This document shows positions 24,294 to 33,984 of a stretch of DNA of 64,000 nt, in pieces. This DNA is from Zobellia alginiliquefaciens. GTDB lineage: Bacteria; Bacteroidota; Bacteroidia; Flavobacteriales; Flavobacteriaceae. The stretch covers positions 4,402,001 through 4,466,000 of the forward strand of contig NZ_CP119758.1 of assembly GCF_029323795.1 (NCBI RefSeq), written 5' to 3'. A program made the translations under genes and the position numbers. Position 1 is the stretch's first letter, and every line of letters begins with the position of its first letter. Below the pieces are notes generated by a model. That model ran no database searches and had not been told where the DNA came from. It saw only the letters and a program-made list of their open reading frames with translations.

Positions 24294-26129
24294 TTACAAA
24301 TTAGGAATCAGGTTTTTGGGAATATTTAAATGTCCGTCGTGAGCCCCTTTTGCAAAATTACTTATGTTGTAGGTGTTGGCCTGAGACCAATCACACTCCA
24401 CACGACCGTCACCTAAAACAATATTACCCAGTTTGTTTCTTAACCAAGCTGCCAATTTGTGGTAATTTTGATCGGCGGCTATGTTTTTGCGTTCCAATGG
24501 GTCTGTTCTAAGGTCGTACAAGGCGAGTTCAACCTCTTCGGTGGGACATTCCAATGCCCATTTTATATTCTTGTTCAATTGCAGTTTGTTCGAAGGCCTG
24601 GTCCGCATAGAAAATGAGAAATTTTTAGACCTAAGATATGCCCTGGGACCTGCAATCAGATTAATTTCTCCCACAATATAATCACGTTGTTCTTTTGACT
24701 TGTCAATAAAATTGAAAAGGCTTATTCCGTCCAAATAATCAAATTCGGTATTCTCAATATCAACTCCAGATGCAGAAAGCAGGGTAGGGGCAATATCTAC
24801 ATACTCTACCAATTGCTTCTTGATTTTACCTGCAGGAACTTTGTTTTTGTCAGATGAAACCACAATGACCGCTCCATTGGTAGATTGTTTCCAAGGTCCG
24901 AATTTTGCACCTATACCTTGTTCGCCCAATTGCCACCCATGGTCGCCAACGGTAAAAACAATTAAGTATTCTTGCTTATTAGTCTCGCAATATTTCTTAA
25001 AAGCTTCAACTGCTTCTCCAATTAGACGGTCACCATAAGCGCAAAATGCATAATAATCCTGAATGGCCTGTTGCTTTTCGGCATCGGTCATTCTAGACAT
25101 GTTTAAATTTTTATGTAATTGTTTCAATTGTGGGGTGAATTTCTCGAGTTCCTTTTCATCAAATTCAGGTACTTTATAGTTTTCTTTTTGAAAACGTTCC
25201 CGATAGCTTTTCGGTGGAAGAACTGGTGTATGAGGCAAATGAAAACCCAAATTGATCATCAATGGTTTCTGATTGTTTGCACCTTGCATTTCCTCTCCAT
25301 AACTAGTGACGTAACTTGTATTGGTATTGAAAAGGTATTTCTTGAATTCTTCTACAATTTTGGCATCAATAGTTTCACCAGCGGGCATGGGGTTAAGTCC
25401 GCCAATAATTAGATGCTTATTATAGCGCGTATACGAACGTAAAATATCAAGTTCCTTTTCTACAGCTTTCCGTTTGGCAATATCTTCCGGGCTAATGTCT
25501 CCCTTTTTTTTTGATAGGTAATAGTTTTCAGTTCTTCCGTCAGGAAATTTTACATACTCTAGAACACCTTGGTATCCCCCTTTGCCATTAACAACTTTAT
25601 AAGGGCTAGCTGTCCACAGGTCACCTACACCATTTTTTTGCAAACTGTGTTTAAAGTGTGTTACATGGTTGTAATGACCAGCGTCATAGAAGCCTTGGCC
25701 TGGTCCCCACTTGTAGATATAAGAACCGGTTTTTCCAAAAACGGCCGTATTGTACCCTTCTCTTTGAAGAGTTTGAGGGAAAGTCGGTTTTACAAAATCC
25801 GGATTCTGATGTGTCTGTTCAAATCCATAATGCCCGTTTCTGAAGGGATATCGCCCGCTAATTATAGAGCCTCTAGAGGGGCCACAGGCGGGAGAATTGG
25901 AGTAGGCGTTTACAAACATTGTGCCTTCGTTCGCCAATTTATCAATATTCGGAGAAGATACATAACCTAAAGCACTTTCTCTTTTACCGGTGGTTGCTTG
26001 GTTGTAGGATTCTATGGCATCGGGCCGGTGATCATCGGTAATGATATATAGGATATTTGGTGAATCTTGAGCCGAAACCCACAATAACATAAGTTGAAAA
26101 AGCAGAATAGAAGAGATAAGTTTTTTCAT
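24294..26129 (-). CDS. Secreted sulfatase, S1 family (iduronate-2-sulfatase-like)
   Basis: This 611-residue protein has a signal peptide (residues 1-20) and N-I-L-Y-I-I-T-D-D-H-R-P, the metal-binding opening of S1 sulfatases. The formylglycine motif is A-C-G-P-S-R-G-S-I-I-S-G-R (C82), so the cysteine needs conversion by formylglycine-generating enzyme, which is not in this window. T-V-G-D-H-G-W-Q-L-G-E is the second metal site. It would remove sulfate esters from polysaccharides or glycosaminoglycan-like substrates in the periplasm or outside. No SusCD pair or glycoside hydrolase lies next to it, so it is an orphan member. The large size and the sequence around the active site favour an iduronate-2-sulfatase-like subfamily. 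Confidence 0.9.
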   Translation of the reverse strand: MKKLISSILLFQLMLLWVSAQDSPNILYIITDDHRPDAIESYNQATTGKRESALGYVSSPNIDKLANEGTMFVNAYSNSPACGPSRGSIISGRYPFRNGHYGFEQTHQNPDFVKPTFPQTLQREGYNTAVFGKTGSYIYKWGPGQGFYDAGHYNHVTHFKHSLQKNGVGDLWTASPYKVVNGKGGYQGVLEYVKFPDGRTENYYLSKKKGDISPEDIAKRKAVEKELDILRSYTRYNKHLIIGGLNPMPAGETIDAKIVEEFKKYLFNTNTSYVTSYGEEMQGANNQKPLMINLGFHLPHTPVLPPKSYRERFQKENYKVPEFDEKELEKFTPQLKQLHKNLNMSRMTDAEKQQAIQDYYAFCAYGDRLIGEAVEAFKKYCETNKQEYLIVFTVGDHGWQLGEQGIGAKFGPWKQSTNGAVIVVSSDKNKVPAGKIKKQLVEYVDIAPTLLSASGVDIENTEFDYLDGISLFNFIDKSKEQRDYIVGEINLIAGPRAYLRSKNFSFSMRTRPSNKLQLNKNIKWALECPTEEVELALYDLRTDPLERKNIAADQNYHKLAAWLRNKLGNIVLGDGRVECDWSQANTYNISNFAKGAHDGHLNIPKNLIPNL

Positions 26130-26327
26130 TTTGGAAATTGAAAAATTAATGGTTTCTCTAAAATTAAGGGATGCCTTCAGTTTTTAACGGTCAATACCGG
26201 TCAGATTACGCCTTGTATAACATAAGTATAATCCGTTGAAGAGAAAACACACATCAAAAAGATAGCGAAATAATTAAAGCTAATTGCTTAAATTACAGCC
26301 TTATAATGCCTCGTTATTCTAGGAATC

Positions 26328-27305
26328 ATGAAAGCCATTACCTTTAAAAAATATGGAGCGCCGGAAAAAGTACTCAAAATAACCGAAGTTCCTAAACCGA
26401 CTCCTAAACCCAACCAGGTTTTGGTTAAAGTACATGCTACGGCCATAAATGATTATGATTGGAGCATGGTGAGAGGAAAACCATATCTATACCGTTTAAT
26501 GTTTGGATTATTCAAACCGAAACACCCAATAATGGGAATGGAATTGGCAGGAAGAATAGAGTCTGTTGGGGCTGAAGTAACACGTTTTAATGTTGGAGAT
26601 GCCGTTTTTGGGGATGTTTCGGAATCCGGCTTTGGAACTTTTGCAGAATATGTTTGTATTGAAGAAAAATCATTGGTCAATAAACCTGATGAGTTGAGCT
26701 ATGAAGAAGCCACCTCTGCTCCTCACGCTTTTGGATTGGCGTATCAAGGTTTGGAAGATGTAGGGAAAATTAAAAAAGGTGATAAAATTCTTATTAACGG
26801 AGGAGGTGGAGGAGTAGGTACGTTGGCACTACAACTGGCAAAAAATTATGATTGTGAGGTTACGGGTGTGGATTCCAAAGCGAAACTTGATATGATGAAA
26901 TCCATAGGGTTTGACCATGTTATAGATTACAAAAAAGAAAATTTCACCCAAAACGGAAAAACCTACGACCTTATTCTGGACTGTAAAACAAACAAATCGG
27001 CTTTTTCATACCCTAACTTGCTAACTCCCAATGGAGCATATGTGACCATTGGAGGCAAATTAACCAGTTTACTTAGCATTTTCTTTTTTGGAAGATTGGC
27101 TACAGCTTTCTCCTCAAAAAAACTTCAGATTTTAAGTTTAAAAACAAATAAGAATTTGGATGACTTCATAAAGTTGTATACTCAGAATAAAATTAATGTT
27201 CGTATAGATGGTCCTTACCCATTTGAAGACATTCCCCGTTTGGTCCAATATTTTGGAGAAGGTAAGCATGAAGGGAAGGTTGTTGTGCAGATGGGGAAAG
27301 CGTAG
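26328..27305 (+). CDS. Zinc-free medium-chain NAD(P)H dehydrogenase/quinone oxidoreductase
   Basis: The 325-residue protein belongs to the MDR superfamily: N-terminal GroES-like domain (residues ~25-130) and a Rossmann fold with N-G-G-G-G-G-V-G-T-L-A-L-Q-L-A-K (residues ~155-170) as the cofactor loop. The structural-zinc cysteines are missing, typical of quinone oxidoreductases. It reduces quinones or enones with NADPH in related enzymes. The proposed ATG gives a normal family start (M-K-A-I-T-F-K-K-Y-G). It is divergent from the sulfatase and has its own promoter region of ~200 bp. Confidence 0.9.
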   Translation: MKAITFKKYGAPEKVLKITEVPKPTPKPNQVLVKVHATAINDYDWSMVRGKPYLYRLMFGLFKPKHPIMGMELAGRIESVGAEVTRFNVGDAVFGDVSESGFGTFAEYVCIEEKSLVNKPDELSYEEATSAPHAFGLAYQGLEDVGKIKKGDKILINGGGGGVGTLALQLAKNYDCEVTGVDSKAKLDMMKSIGFDHVIDYKKENFTQNGKTYDLILDCKTNKSAFSYPNLLTPNGAYVTIGGKLTSLLSIFFFGRLATAFSSKKLQILSLKTNKNLDDFIKLYTQNKINVRIDGPYPFEDIPRLVQYFGEGKHEGKVVVQMGKA

Positions 27306-27368
27306 AAGCGACATGCATTTAAAGGCGAACAATAAGTTTACCATTGATACGATAATGAAATAGAGGAC

Positions 27369-27764
27369 CTATTTTTTATGTATTCCATCTACATACACCC
27401 AATGCCCGTTTTCTTTTTTAAAATTTGAGTTCTCGTGAATGATGCCCATTTGTCCATTTTCGGTGTAAAATGCTTTGAATTCTACCGTTCCTTCGGTATC
27501 CATTGCAGTTCCTTTGGTGGTATTCAGAACCTCAAGCTTTATCCAACTGACCGACTTGGCCCAGGACTCAATTTCTCGTTTTTCCCGTTTGTTCGGTCTG
27601 GTAGCACTGTGGTGACTTTTTTGTAAATAATTTATGTTTCCTAAAATAAAAGCACTGTACCTAGAGCGCATTAAAACTTCTGCGGTTGGCACACTATTAA
27701 TATCATTGTGCGCTTTTTGACAACAGTTTTGGTAGATGTTTATAGGGTTACAAGGACATTGCAT
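27369..27764 (-). CDS. YchJ-like SEC-C motif protein
   Basis: The 131-residue protein starts M-Q-C-P-C-N-P-I-N-I-Y-Q-N-C-C, the cysteine cluster of a SEC-C zinc-binding motif, and continues with the YchJ-type NTF2-like domain (R-S-R-Y-S-A-F-I-L-G-N-I-N-Y-L, then W-V-Y-V-D-G). The longer ORF start at 27830 would put an odd hydrophobic stretch before the cysteines, so 27764 is preferred. It is cytoplasmic, with unknown function. The gene is convergent with the oxidoreductase and divergent from the TIM-barrel gene. Confidence 0.82.
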   Translation of the reverse strand: MQCPCNPINIYQNCCQKAHNDINSVPTAEVLMRSRYSAFILGNINYLQKSHHSATRPNKREKREIESWAKSVSWIKLEVLNTTKGTAMDTEGTVEFKAFYTENGQMGIIHENSNFKKENGHWVYVDGIHKK

Positions 27765-27856
27765 CTGTATCAATTTTAAGTCTAAAATACACATTTGGAT
27801 TATTTTTAATAGGATATAGTATCTTAGCATTCTTCACTAAATTCAAATAATTGAAA

Positions 27857-28714
27857 ATGAAAAAAATTAATGTACTTCTTGTTTGTCTTCTTATGGGGGC
27901 TACTTTGTTTGTAAATGCCCAAGATAATTATGGTGGATTGGCACTATATACTCTGAGAGATGATATGGCGTCTAATGCGGAAACTACGCTAAAAGCCGTT
28001 GCGGATGAGGGCTATAAATACATTGAAGCGGCAGGTTATGACGATGGAAAGTTCTATGGAATGACCCCGGTGGAGTTCAAGAGCACTCTAAAAGAATTGG
28101 GACTAAAACCAATTAGTAGTCATCAAGCATCGGTAACTCTAGAAAATGCAGATGTCATGATAGCGGATGTAAAAGCCGCAGGTTTTAAGTATTTCGTAAT
28201 TCCTATTCCACCAATGGGACTTTTTACTTTTGAAGAAGAAGGTATGAAAATGGGAATGACCGGAGGTGCAGAAAACTTAGCGAACATTCTTGACGAATTA
28301 GGGGCAAAATGTAAAAAACAAGGACTTAAACTGCTTTATCATAATCATGATTTTGAATTTAAGAAAGATGAAAATGGGGTAGTGGTCATAGATTACCTTT
28401 TGGAAAATTGTAATCCTAAACTGGTAAACTTTCAAATGGATCTTTTCTGGGTAACTAAAGCGGGAGCTGACCCGGTTGAATACTTTAAGAAATATCCAAA
28501 ACGTTTTAAGATTTGGCATGTTAAAGACATGAATGAAGAAGGTTGGTTTGCGCCGGTAGGCACTGGTAGTATCGATTTTGGCCGTATTCTAGCACAAAAG
28601 AAATTATCGGGTATGAAGTATTATATGGTAGAACAGGACAAAACCTTTAAAATGAAACCTTTGGAGGCTATTAAAGTAAGTCGTGAAGGACTAAAAAAGT
28701 TTGATTTCAACTAA
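27857..28714 (+). CDS. Exported sugar phosphate isomerase/epimerase-like TIM-barrel protein
   Basis: The 285-residue protein has a signal peptide ending in V-N-A-Q-D (residues ~1-22), so it works in the periplasm, and a xylose-isomerase-like TIM barrel. Motifs seen are G-Y-K-Y-I-E-A-A-G-Y-D-D-G-K, Y-H-N-H-D-F-E-F (metal ligands) and F-K-I-W-H-V-K-D-M (histidine and aspartate ligands). Exported members are common in Bacteroidota near sugar-utilisation genes, and their substrates are mostly unknown. The TTG at 27851 is ignored since the ATG at 27857 gives a normal signal peptide. A terminator follows. Confidence 0.87.
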   Translation: MKKINVLLVCLLMGATLFVNAQDNYGGLALYTLRDDMASNAETTLKAVADEGYKYIEAAGYDDGKFYGMTPVEFKSTLKELGLKPISSHQASVTLENADVMIADVKAAGFKYFVIPIPPMGLFTFEEEGMKMGMTGGAENLANILDELGAKCKKQGLKLLYHNHDFEFKKDENGVVVIDYLLENCNPKLVNFQMDLFWVTKAGADPVEYFKKYPKRFKIWHVKDMNEEGWFAPVGTGSIDFGRILAQKKLSGMKYYMVEQDKTFKMKPLEAIKVSREGLKKFDFN

Positions 28715-28736
28715 AACAAATTAAATATACATTATT

Positions 28737-28765
28737 AAACCACGGTCAAATGATCGTGGTTTTTC
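28737..28765 (+). terminator. Rho-independent terminator
   Basis: AAACCACG pairs with CGTGGTTT around a partly self-complementary 10-nt loop, followed by TTTTT. Confidence 0.9.
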
Positions 28766-28851
28766 TTATGGTTTAAATGTTAAAATTTAGGTTCTTAAAA
28801 CTTGTAAATCAAACACTTATTTTTCTTCTATTTAGATTGAGTATAAATAAC

Positions 28852-28882
28852 TTGGTCAAGTATTGATCGTGACTTACATTTG
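28852..28882 (+). promoter_or_regulatory. Promoter of TonB-dependent receptor gene
   Basis: TTG at 28852-28854, 20 bp, then TACATTTG at 28875-28882 is a full Bacteroidota-type promoter. The leader to the ATG at 28923 would be about 34 nt. No clear Fur box is identified. Confidence 0.7.
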
Positions 28883-28922
28883 TGTCATGAAAATTATTTA
28901 TAACAAGTCTAAATAAAATTTA

Positions 28923-31304
28923 ATGAAACCAACACTCTTACTATTTATGTTCAGCTTAGTTTTTGGCTATGCTCAAGAACAACAATATACAATTCAAGGA
29001 AAAGTAACTGCCGGTGACGGGGAACCCGTTGCTTATGCTCATGTTTCGGTGGTAAAAAGTAAGAATGGTGCCGCCGCAGATGAGAATGGTGTTTATAAGA
29101 TATCAGGGGTAACTTCAGGTACATATGAACTTTATGTAAGTGCGGTGGGCTTTAAGCCGCTTAAAAAACAAGTAACTATTACTAATAGTAACGTAACCTT
29201 GAATTTTATTGTCCGTATGGATTCCGAATTGGATGAAGTAGAAGTATTCGGCTCGCGATACGAGCATCCGGATAAAATAGAGGCTTTAACGCGATTACCT
29301 TTGGCGACCTATGATCAGATACAGAGTATATCCGTAATCTCTGAAAAAGTAATTGAAAACCAAGGTAACTTAACAATTGCCGATGCTACCAAGAATGTTC
29401 CCGGTGTATATTCTTTTGCCACTTATGGAAATCGCAGTGAAAGTATGTCTTCTCGTGGATTTAGAGGAATTCCCATTCTTAAAAATGGCGTGCGTGTACA
29501 CTCAGATTTTAGAGGGCAAGGTATTTTAACCGATATGCAAGGTGTAGATAATATTCAAGTTTTAAAGGGTGCGGCTTCCATTACTCAAGGTGTAGCCACA
29601 GATTTAGGTAGCCCAGGTGGGGTTATCAATATTGTAACCAAGACGCCAAAGTATCAGTACGGAGGTTCTGCTTCATTACGTGGAGGCAGTTTTGGACAAG
29701 CAAGGCCTACTTTTGATGTTTACGGACCTTTGAACGATAAGAAAAACACGGCGTTCCGTATTAACGGAGCTTTAGAAAGGGCAGATAGTTACCGTGCTAG
29801 CGTATCCTCACAACGTTTTTATATCAACCCTTCTTTTGAATGGCGAATTGATGAAGGTACGACCTTAACCCTAGAAATGGATTATTTTGATGATAGTAGA
29901 ACTCCAGATCCGGGTACCGTTAACCTTAGTGCAGATGACACCAATTCTATCTATGATTTACCGCATGAGCAGTTTTTGGGCTATAAAGAGGATAAATACC
30001 TTACTCAGAATGCTACCTATTCTGCGCGTTTCAAGAAAAAGATTAATGATAAGCTAAGTATAAATGCAGCGTATTTCGCTTCTAAATTAGACCTTGATGT
30101 AAAGAATGCCAGTATTGGCGGTGTTGTTAATGACGCAGATGGAAACCCTGTTTACAACCTGAGAGAAAGAGGGTACGCTACATCTACCAGAGACGATAAG
30201 AACAGCGTTTTACAAATTGACCTTATTGGGGACGAAGTACAAACAGGAGGCATCAGTCATACTTTTCAGGTAGGAATGGATTATAGAAAAACAACATTTA
30301 GTACATTTAGCAACAGCGCTGCCGTTGTAGATACTCTAGATGTTTTTGGTACAATATCAAATAGTACACCTGATAATATTGAATTAACAGGTGATGTAAC
30401 GGGAGGTTCGGAATCTAGGTCAATTGGTTTTGTAGCACAAGATGTAATTACCTTCAATTCCTGGTTGAAATCTTTCTTAGGGTTCCGGTACAGTACTACC
30501 GAAACCAGCACAGATGCGGAAATCACCGATAGCGATGCGTTTAACCCACTTGGGGGTATTATTATTTCTCCTTTAGAAAACGTGAATGTTTTTGCTTCCT
30601 ATACCAATAGTTCCTATCCATTAAATGGGACAAGGTTAAGCGCAGACGGCACGGAACTAGGTAATGAGCGTTATGATCAACTTGAAGCAGGAATAAAGAC
30701 CAACTGGTTAGATAGTAGATTACGCTTCAATCTTACTTACTTTAAAATTAACAACAAAGACATGAACCTTCCTGTATACGATGAAAACTGGGTGGCTACA
30801 GGTTTTTACGAAAAAGGAGGTAACGACCAACGCCAAGGGGTTGAAGTAGAACTTACGGGTCGTATTCTTGATAATTTTGAAGTCATTACGGGATATTCCT
30901 ATATTGATGCGCAGTATAAGGAACACACGTCTTACGTTTATGGTTCGGCACCTTTGAACACGCCTAAACACACCTTTAACGTTTATGGAAACTACTCCTT
31001 CAAGAACAATTTAAAAGGGCTTTCGGTTGGAGCCGGAGCGTACTATACGGGAGAGCGCCCTATAAACAACTGGAGTGCAGGTCCTGTTACGCATGAGGGA
31101 ATTGTCCCTCTTCAAGAGCCTTTTGATGTTGAAGCATATACGCTTGTAAATGCACAGGTAGCCTATCAAATTAACCAAAATTGGGGTGTTCGTGTATTGT
31201 TGAATAATATTTTCGATGAAATTGGTTACAATGCTTATCGTACTCGTTACATCAACCAAACAGATCCTAGAAGTTTTTACGGAATGGTTACCTATAAGTT
31301 CTAG
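28923..31304 (+). CDS. TonB-dependent siderophore-type outer-membrane receptor
   Basis: This 793-residue protein has a signal peptide (residues ~1-18), then a carboxypeptidase-regulatory-like beta-sandwich (~22-100; GDGEPVAYAHVSVV, G-x-Y-x-I-S-G-V), then a plug domain (~130-235; S-M-S-S-R-G-F-R-G-I, then I-Q-V-L-K-G-A-A-S-I-T-Q-G) and a beta-barrel ending in a C-terminal phenylalanine. The plug is of the FhuE/ferrichrome siderophore type. It would import an iron chelate across the outer membrane using TonB-ExbBD, not encoded here. No SusD partner follows, so it is not a polysaccharide-utilisation pair. A terminator and its own promoter make it monocistronic. Confidence 0.93.
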   Translation: MKPTLLLFMFSLVFGYAQEQQYTIQGKVTAGDGEPVAYAHVSVVKSKNGAAADENGVYKISGVTSGTYELYVSAVGFKPLKKQVTITNSNVTLNFIVRMDSELDEVEVFGSRYEHPDKIEALTRLPLATYDQIQSISVISEKVIENQGNLTIADATKNVPGVYSFATYGNRSESMSSRGFRGIPILKNGVRVHSDFRGQGILTDMQGVDNIQVLKGAASITQGVATDLGSPGGVINIVTKTPKYQYGGSASLRGGSFGQARPTFDVYGPLNDKKNTAFRINGALERADSYRASVSSQRFYINPSFEWRIDEGTTLTLEMDYFDDSRTPDPGTVNLSADDTNSIYDLPHEQFLGYKEDKYLTQNATYSARFKKKINDKLSINAAYFASKLDLDVKNASIGGVVNDADGNPVYNLRERGYATSTRDDKNSVLQIDLIGDEVQTGGISHTFQVGMDYRKTTFSTFSNSAAVVDTLDVFGTISNSTPDNIELTGDVTGGSESRSIGFVAQDVITFNSWLKSFLGFRYSTTETSTDAEITDSDAFNPLGGIIISPLENVNVFASYTNSSYPLNGTRLSADGTELGNERYDQLEAGIKTNWLDSRLRFNLTYFKINNKDMNLPVYDENWVATGFYEKGGNDQRQGVEVELTGRILDNFEVITGYSYIDAQYKEHTSYVYGSAPLNTPKHTFNVYGNYSFKNNLKGLSVGAGAYYTGERPINNWSAGPVTHEGIVPLQEPFDVEAYTLVNAQVAYQINQNWGVRVLLNNIFDEIGYNAYRTRYINQTDPRSFYGMVTYKF

Positions 31305-31332
31305 ATTCAAGAGTTTTAAGTAAGTGTTTTTT

Positions 31333-31372
31333 AAGGATGTTGATGCCATTGTATCAACATCCTTTATTTTTT
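31333..31372 (+). terminator. Rho-independent terminator
   Basis: AAGGATGTTGAT pairs with ATCAACATCCTT around an 8-nt loop, followed by TATTTTTT. Confidence 0.93.
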
Positions 31373-31491
31373 CTGTGGATGCTTAGCAATCAATCTTCTA
31401 TCCACCAAGAATACCATTTGTTAATAATTTCTTACATCCTAATTCTTTGAAAACCGTTTGAAGCCTTTAATTTTGGATGCTTTTTAGACCC

Positions 31492-31848
31492 ATGGAAGAA
31501 CTCAAAGTAGGCGACAAATTATACAACACTAAACAAGAAGGTTTTAACGATTTTGTGCGATATTCTTTTTCGGAAGTTGTTAAACTCACTAAAACTTTAG
31601 CGGTATTAAGAAATGGCGTAAAGCTGATTAATCGTCCTAAAATATCCTATATTACTGAGAGTATCGGTTATTCTGTCAACCGTCAGAAAGGTGTACATTG
31701 GCACTTGGTTTCCCTTGAGGCCATACGGAACGCTCAAATCGAAAATGAAAAAATTGCGGCTCACGACTGGTTTGAAAACAAAGAGTTTACCTTACAAGAA
31801 AAACAATGGATCTATAGACAGTTCAAAAAAATGAGCGAAAAAAGCTAG
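31492..31848 (+). CDS. Hypothetical protein, 118 aa
   Basis: This is a soluble, basic protein with no signal peptide. The N-terminal V-G-D-K-L-Y-N-T-K and the following strands (residues ~1-60) suggest a small beta-barrel, and the C-terminal 50 residues are helical with many charged residues (W-I-Y-R-Q-F-K-K-M). I do not recognise it. The ATG at 31492 (MEELKVGD) is chosen since upstream codons lack coding character. Alone, between the TonB receptor and a thioredoxin-like protein. Confidence 0.6.
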   Translation: MEELKVGDKLYNTKQEGFNDFVRYSFSEVVKLTKTLAVLRNGVKLINRPKISYITESIGYSVNRQKGVHWHLVSLEAIRNAQIENEKIAAHDWFENKEFTLQEKQWIYRQFKKMSEKS

Positions 31849-31900
31849 TTAATAGATTCTTCTACTTTAAACTATCGCTTTTTAATTTGTAGTTATATTT

Positions 31901-32473
31901 ATGGGAATGAAAAAAAGAAAGCTTAGTATTAGTGATGGTGTTTTGTTGGTCTTTATACTGTTACTAGTCATTCCCCAGACACGCAAACCAATACAGGTGG
32001 CGCTTAATAGCGTGAAAATGCAATTTTTCTCTCCTTCTAAAATAAGCGAAGAAAATCAAACGGTTATAGAGCCTTTTAATTATAGAGTTGAAACCTTGAA
32101 TGGTGAAAACATTTCTCTGGAAATCGGAAAAGGCAGAGTCACATTTATTGGGTATTGGGCAACTTGGTGTCCACCTTGTATTGCCGAAATGCCAAGCATT
32201 CAAAAATTATATGATGATTATGGGGAGTCGGTGAACTTTATTCTTTTAACAAATGAGGCACCTGAAACTGTACGTAGTTTTTTAGATAAAAAGGACTTTG
32301 ATTTACCAGTGTATATTCCAAAAATGCAAGCGCCTAAGAAACTTTACGAAACAAGCATTCCTACCAATTATATTATTGATAAAAAAGGAAAGATGAGTGT
32401 AAAGGAAACAGGCGCTACCGATTGGAATGCCGAAAAAATACGACAGATATTAAATGAACTAATTTCTTCTTAG
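31901..32473 (+). CDS. Membrane-anchored thioredoxin-like protein, TlpA family
   Basis: This 190-residue protein has one N-terminal membrane helix (residues ~10-27) and a periplasmic thioredoxin fold with W-A-T-W-C-P-P-C (C90 and C93), the cis-proline loop S-I-P-T-N-Y-I-I (~153-160) and a C-terminal helix. It would reduce or exchange disulfides in the periplasm, as in cytochrome c maturation or peroxide defence. A second ATG at 31907 is also possible. No disulfide-carrier partner (CcdA/DsbD) is seen nearby. Confidence 0.9.
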   Translation: MGMKKRKLSISDGVLLVFILLLVIPQTRKPIQVALNSVKMQFFSPSKISEENQTVIEPFNYRVETLNGENISLEIGKGRVTFIGYWATWCPPCIAEMPSIQKLYDDYGESVNFILLTNEAPETVRSFLDKKDFDLPVYIPKMQAPKKLYETSIPTNYIIDKKGKMSVKETGATDWNAEKIRQILNELISS

Positions 32474-32489
32474 CTCTATTAAATTACAG

Positions 32490-32885
32490 TTAAGCTTTTT
32501 GTTTTGTTTTAAGATGCTGCCCGTAATGCATAAAAAAGTTGATCCATATATTTCTTGATAGCCGCAGTACAACTGGTAAGACCAGTATCATTTCTATTAC
32601 AATGATTAAAAAAGTGGTCAACAAACTTAGGTTTAACACAAAAAAGCACAAAAACAAGGCGATAAACGCAAAAATGAGCCCTACGGGATAGCTCACGTAC
32701 ATTGCTCCGTAAAAGAATGAAGGTTCTATTTTGTATTTGGTGTTGCAATGCCCACAGCGTTCTTTCATTTTTAGGGTGCTAGAAAGTTGGTACGGGTTTG
32801 ATTCTAAATACATACTCTCATTTTGACAAACGGGGCAAGAGCCTGTAAATATGCTGTAAACTTTAGTTCCTTTTAAAAATTCCAT
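32490..32885 (-). CDS. DUF983 zinc-ribbon membrane protein
   Basis: The 131-residue protein has C-P-V-C and C-G-H-C pairs (residues ~17-45), forming a zinc ribbon, followed by two membrane helices (~60-110). This is the DUF983 layout found throughout Bacteroidota and Alphaproteobacteria. The ATG at 32885 is preferred over the GTG at 32894. It converges with the thioredoxin-like gene, whose stop is 16 bp away. The function of the family is unknown. Confidence 0.85.
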   Translation of the reverse strand: MEFLKGTKVYSIFTGSCPVCQNESMYLESNPYQLSSTLKMKERCGHCNTKYKIEPSFFYGAMYVSYPVGLIFAFIALFLCFFVLNLSLLTTFLIIVIEMILVLPVVLRLSRNIWINFFMHYGQHLKTKQKA

Positions 32886-33105
32886 AGTCTTCACTTTATA
32901 AAATCAATAACCAACAAAACATCTCTATATCAGTTCAGAGTGATCTAATTGGGAATTTTATATTTTTCACGTATCACTTTACGAACAGGGTTTTCTTGAA
33001 AATATAAAAGTCCATAAATTCAACAACAAAATTAATGGGTTTAGGCAAATTAAGTCTTATAGTATTGTCGCAGGTTTTTGTACTTTTAGGACATATTAAA
33101 GCTTT

Positions 33106-33984
33106 ATGAAAATTGTGCCCGTATTACATATTGAACAATTTGAGCCTGATAGTTCTTCAGTAGAGTTCTATAGTAATAATTTGGCAGCACATTTAGAGAA
33201 AAATAAGGGGATTGTGCACAAACCACATAAACATGACTTTTTTCTTTGTGTACTTTTTCTTGAAGGAAGCGGTATCCATGAAATCGATTTTAGTTCATAT
33301 CCCATTAAAAAAGGGAGCCTTTTTTTTCTAAAACCTGGACAAACACACAGTTGGAAATTTAATTCACCAGTGGAAGGCTATATATTCTTCCATACACAGC
33401 CTTTCTTTGAGCTGAGTGTATCGGATGTAAAGTTGCATCAATTTCCTTTTTATTATACCTATAAGAACCCACCTAACTTAAGTTTAAACGAAACACAACT
33501 CCAAAAAATTGAGGTTTGTTTTAAAGAAATAAATGAAGAGTATGAACACCATAGTGTGTACAAAAAGCAAAAACTAGCAAGCCTTGTAAATTTGACATAT
33601 ATAGACTTGAGCCGCATGTATGCCGAGCTTGACAAAACTGTTGATAGCGTATCTTCTACTTATATAAAGATACTTTCGGACTTGGAAAAGGCTATAGAAA
33701 CGTTCTATCGAACGGAAAAAAAGGCACATTTTTATGCGGATACATTGCATATAACCACAAAACATTTAAACCGGGTGACCAAAACTACATTGGGTAAAAC
33801 CACCTCGGACTTAATTACAGAGCGTATCATATTGGAAGCTAAGCGACTCATAGTGCATTCAAAGAGCTCGTTGGCACATGTGTCAGAAGTGCTTGGTTAT
33901 GAAGACTATGCTTATTTTTCTCGTGTATTTAAAACAAAAACAAAAATGACGCCCATGGAGTTCAAAGGACTCTATAAGAACTAA
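33106..33984 (+). CDS. AraC-family transcriptional regulator with cupin sensor
   Basis: The 292-residue protein has an N-terminal cupin sensor domain (residues ~35-110; HKHDFFLCVLFLEGSG and F-L-K-P-G-Q-T-H-S-W are the two cupin motifs) and a C-terminal AraC domain (~190-290) with A-H-V-S-E-V-L-G-Y-E-D-Y-A-Y-F-S-R-V-F-K. It should regulate sugar- or effector-linked genes. Its stop overlaps the stop of the converging TIGR02757 gene by 4 bp (CTAA). Confidence 0.92.
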   Translation: MKIVPVLHIEQFEPDSSSVEFYSNNLAAHLEKNKGIVHKPHKHDFFLCVLFLEGSGIHEIDFSSYPIKKGSLFFLKPGQTHSWKFNSPVEGYIFFHTQPFFELSVSDVKLHQFPFYYTYKNPPNLSLNETQLQKIEVCFKEINEEYEHHSVYKKQKLASLVNLTYIDLSRMYAELDKTVDSVSSTYIKILSDLEKAIETFYRTEKKAHFYADTLHITTKHLNRVTKTTLGKTTSDLITERIILEAKRLIVHSKSSLAHVSEVLGYEDYAYFSRVFKTKTKMTPMEFKGLYKN

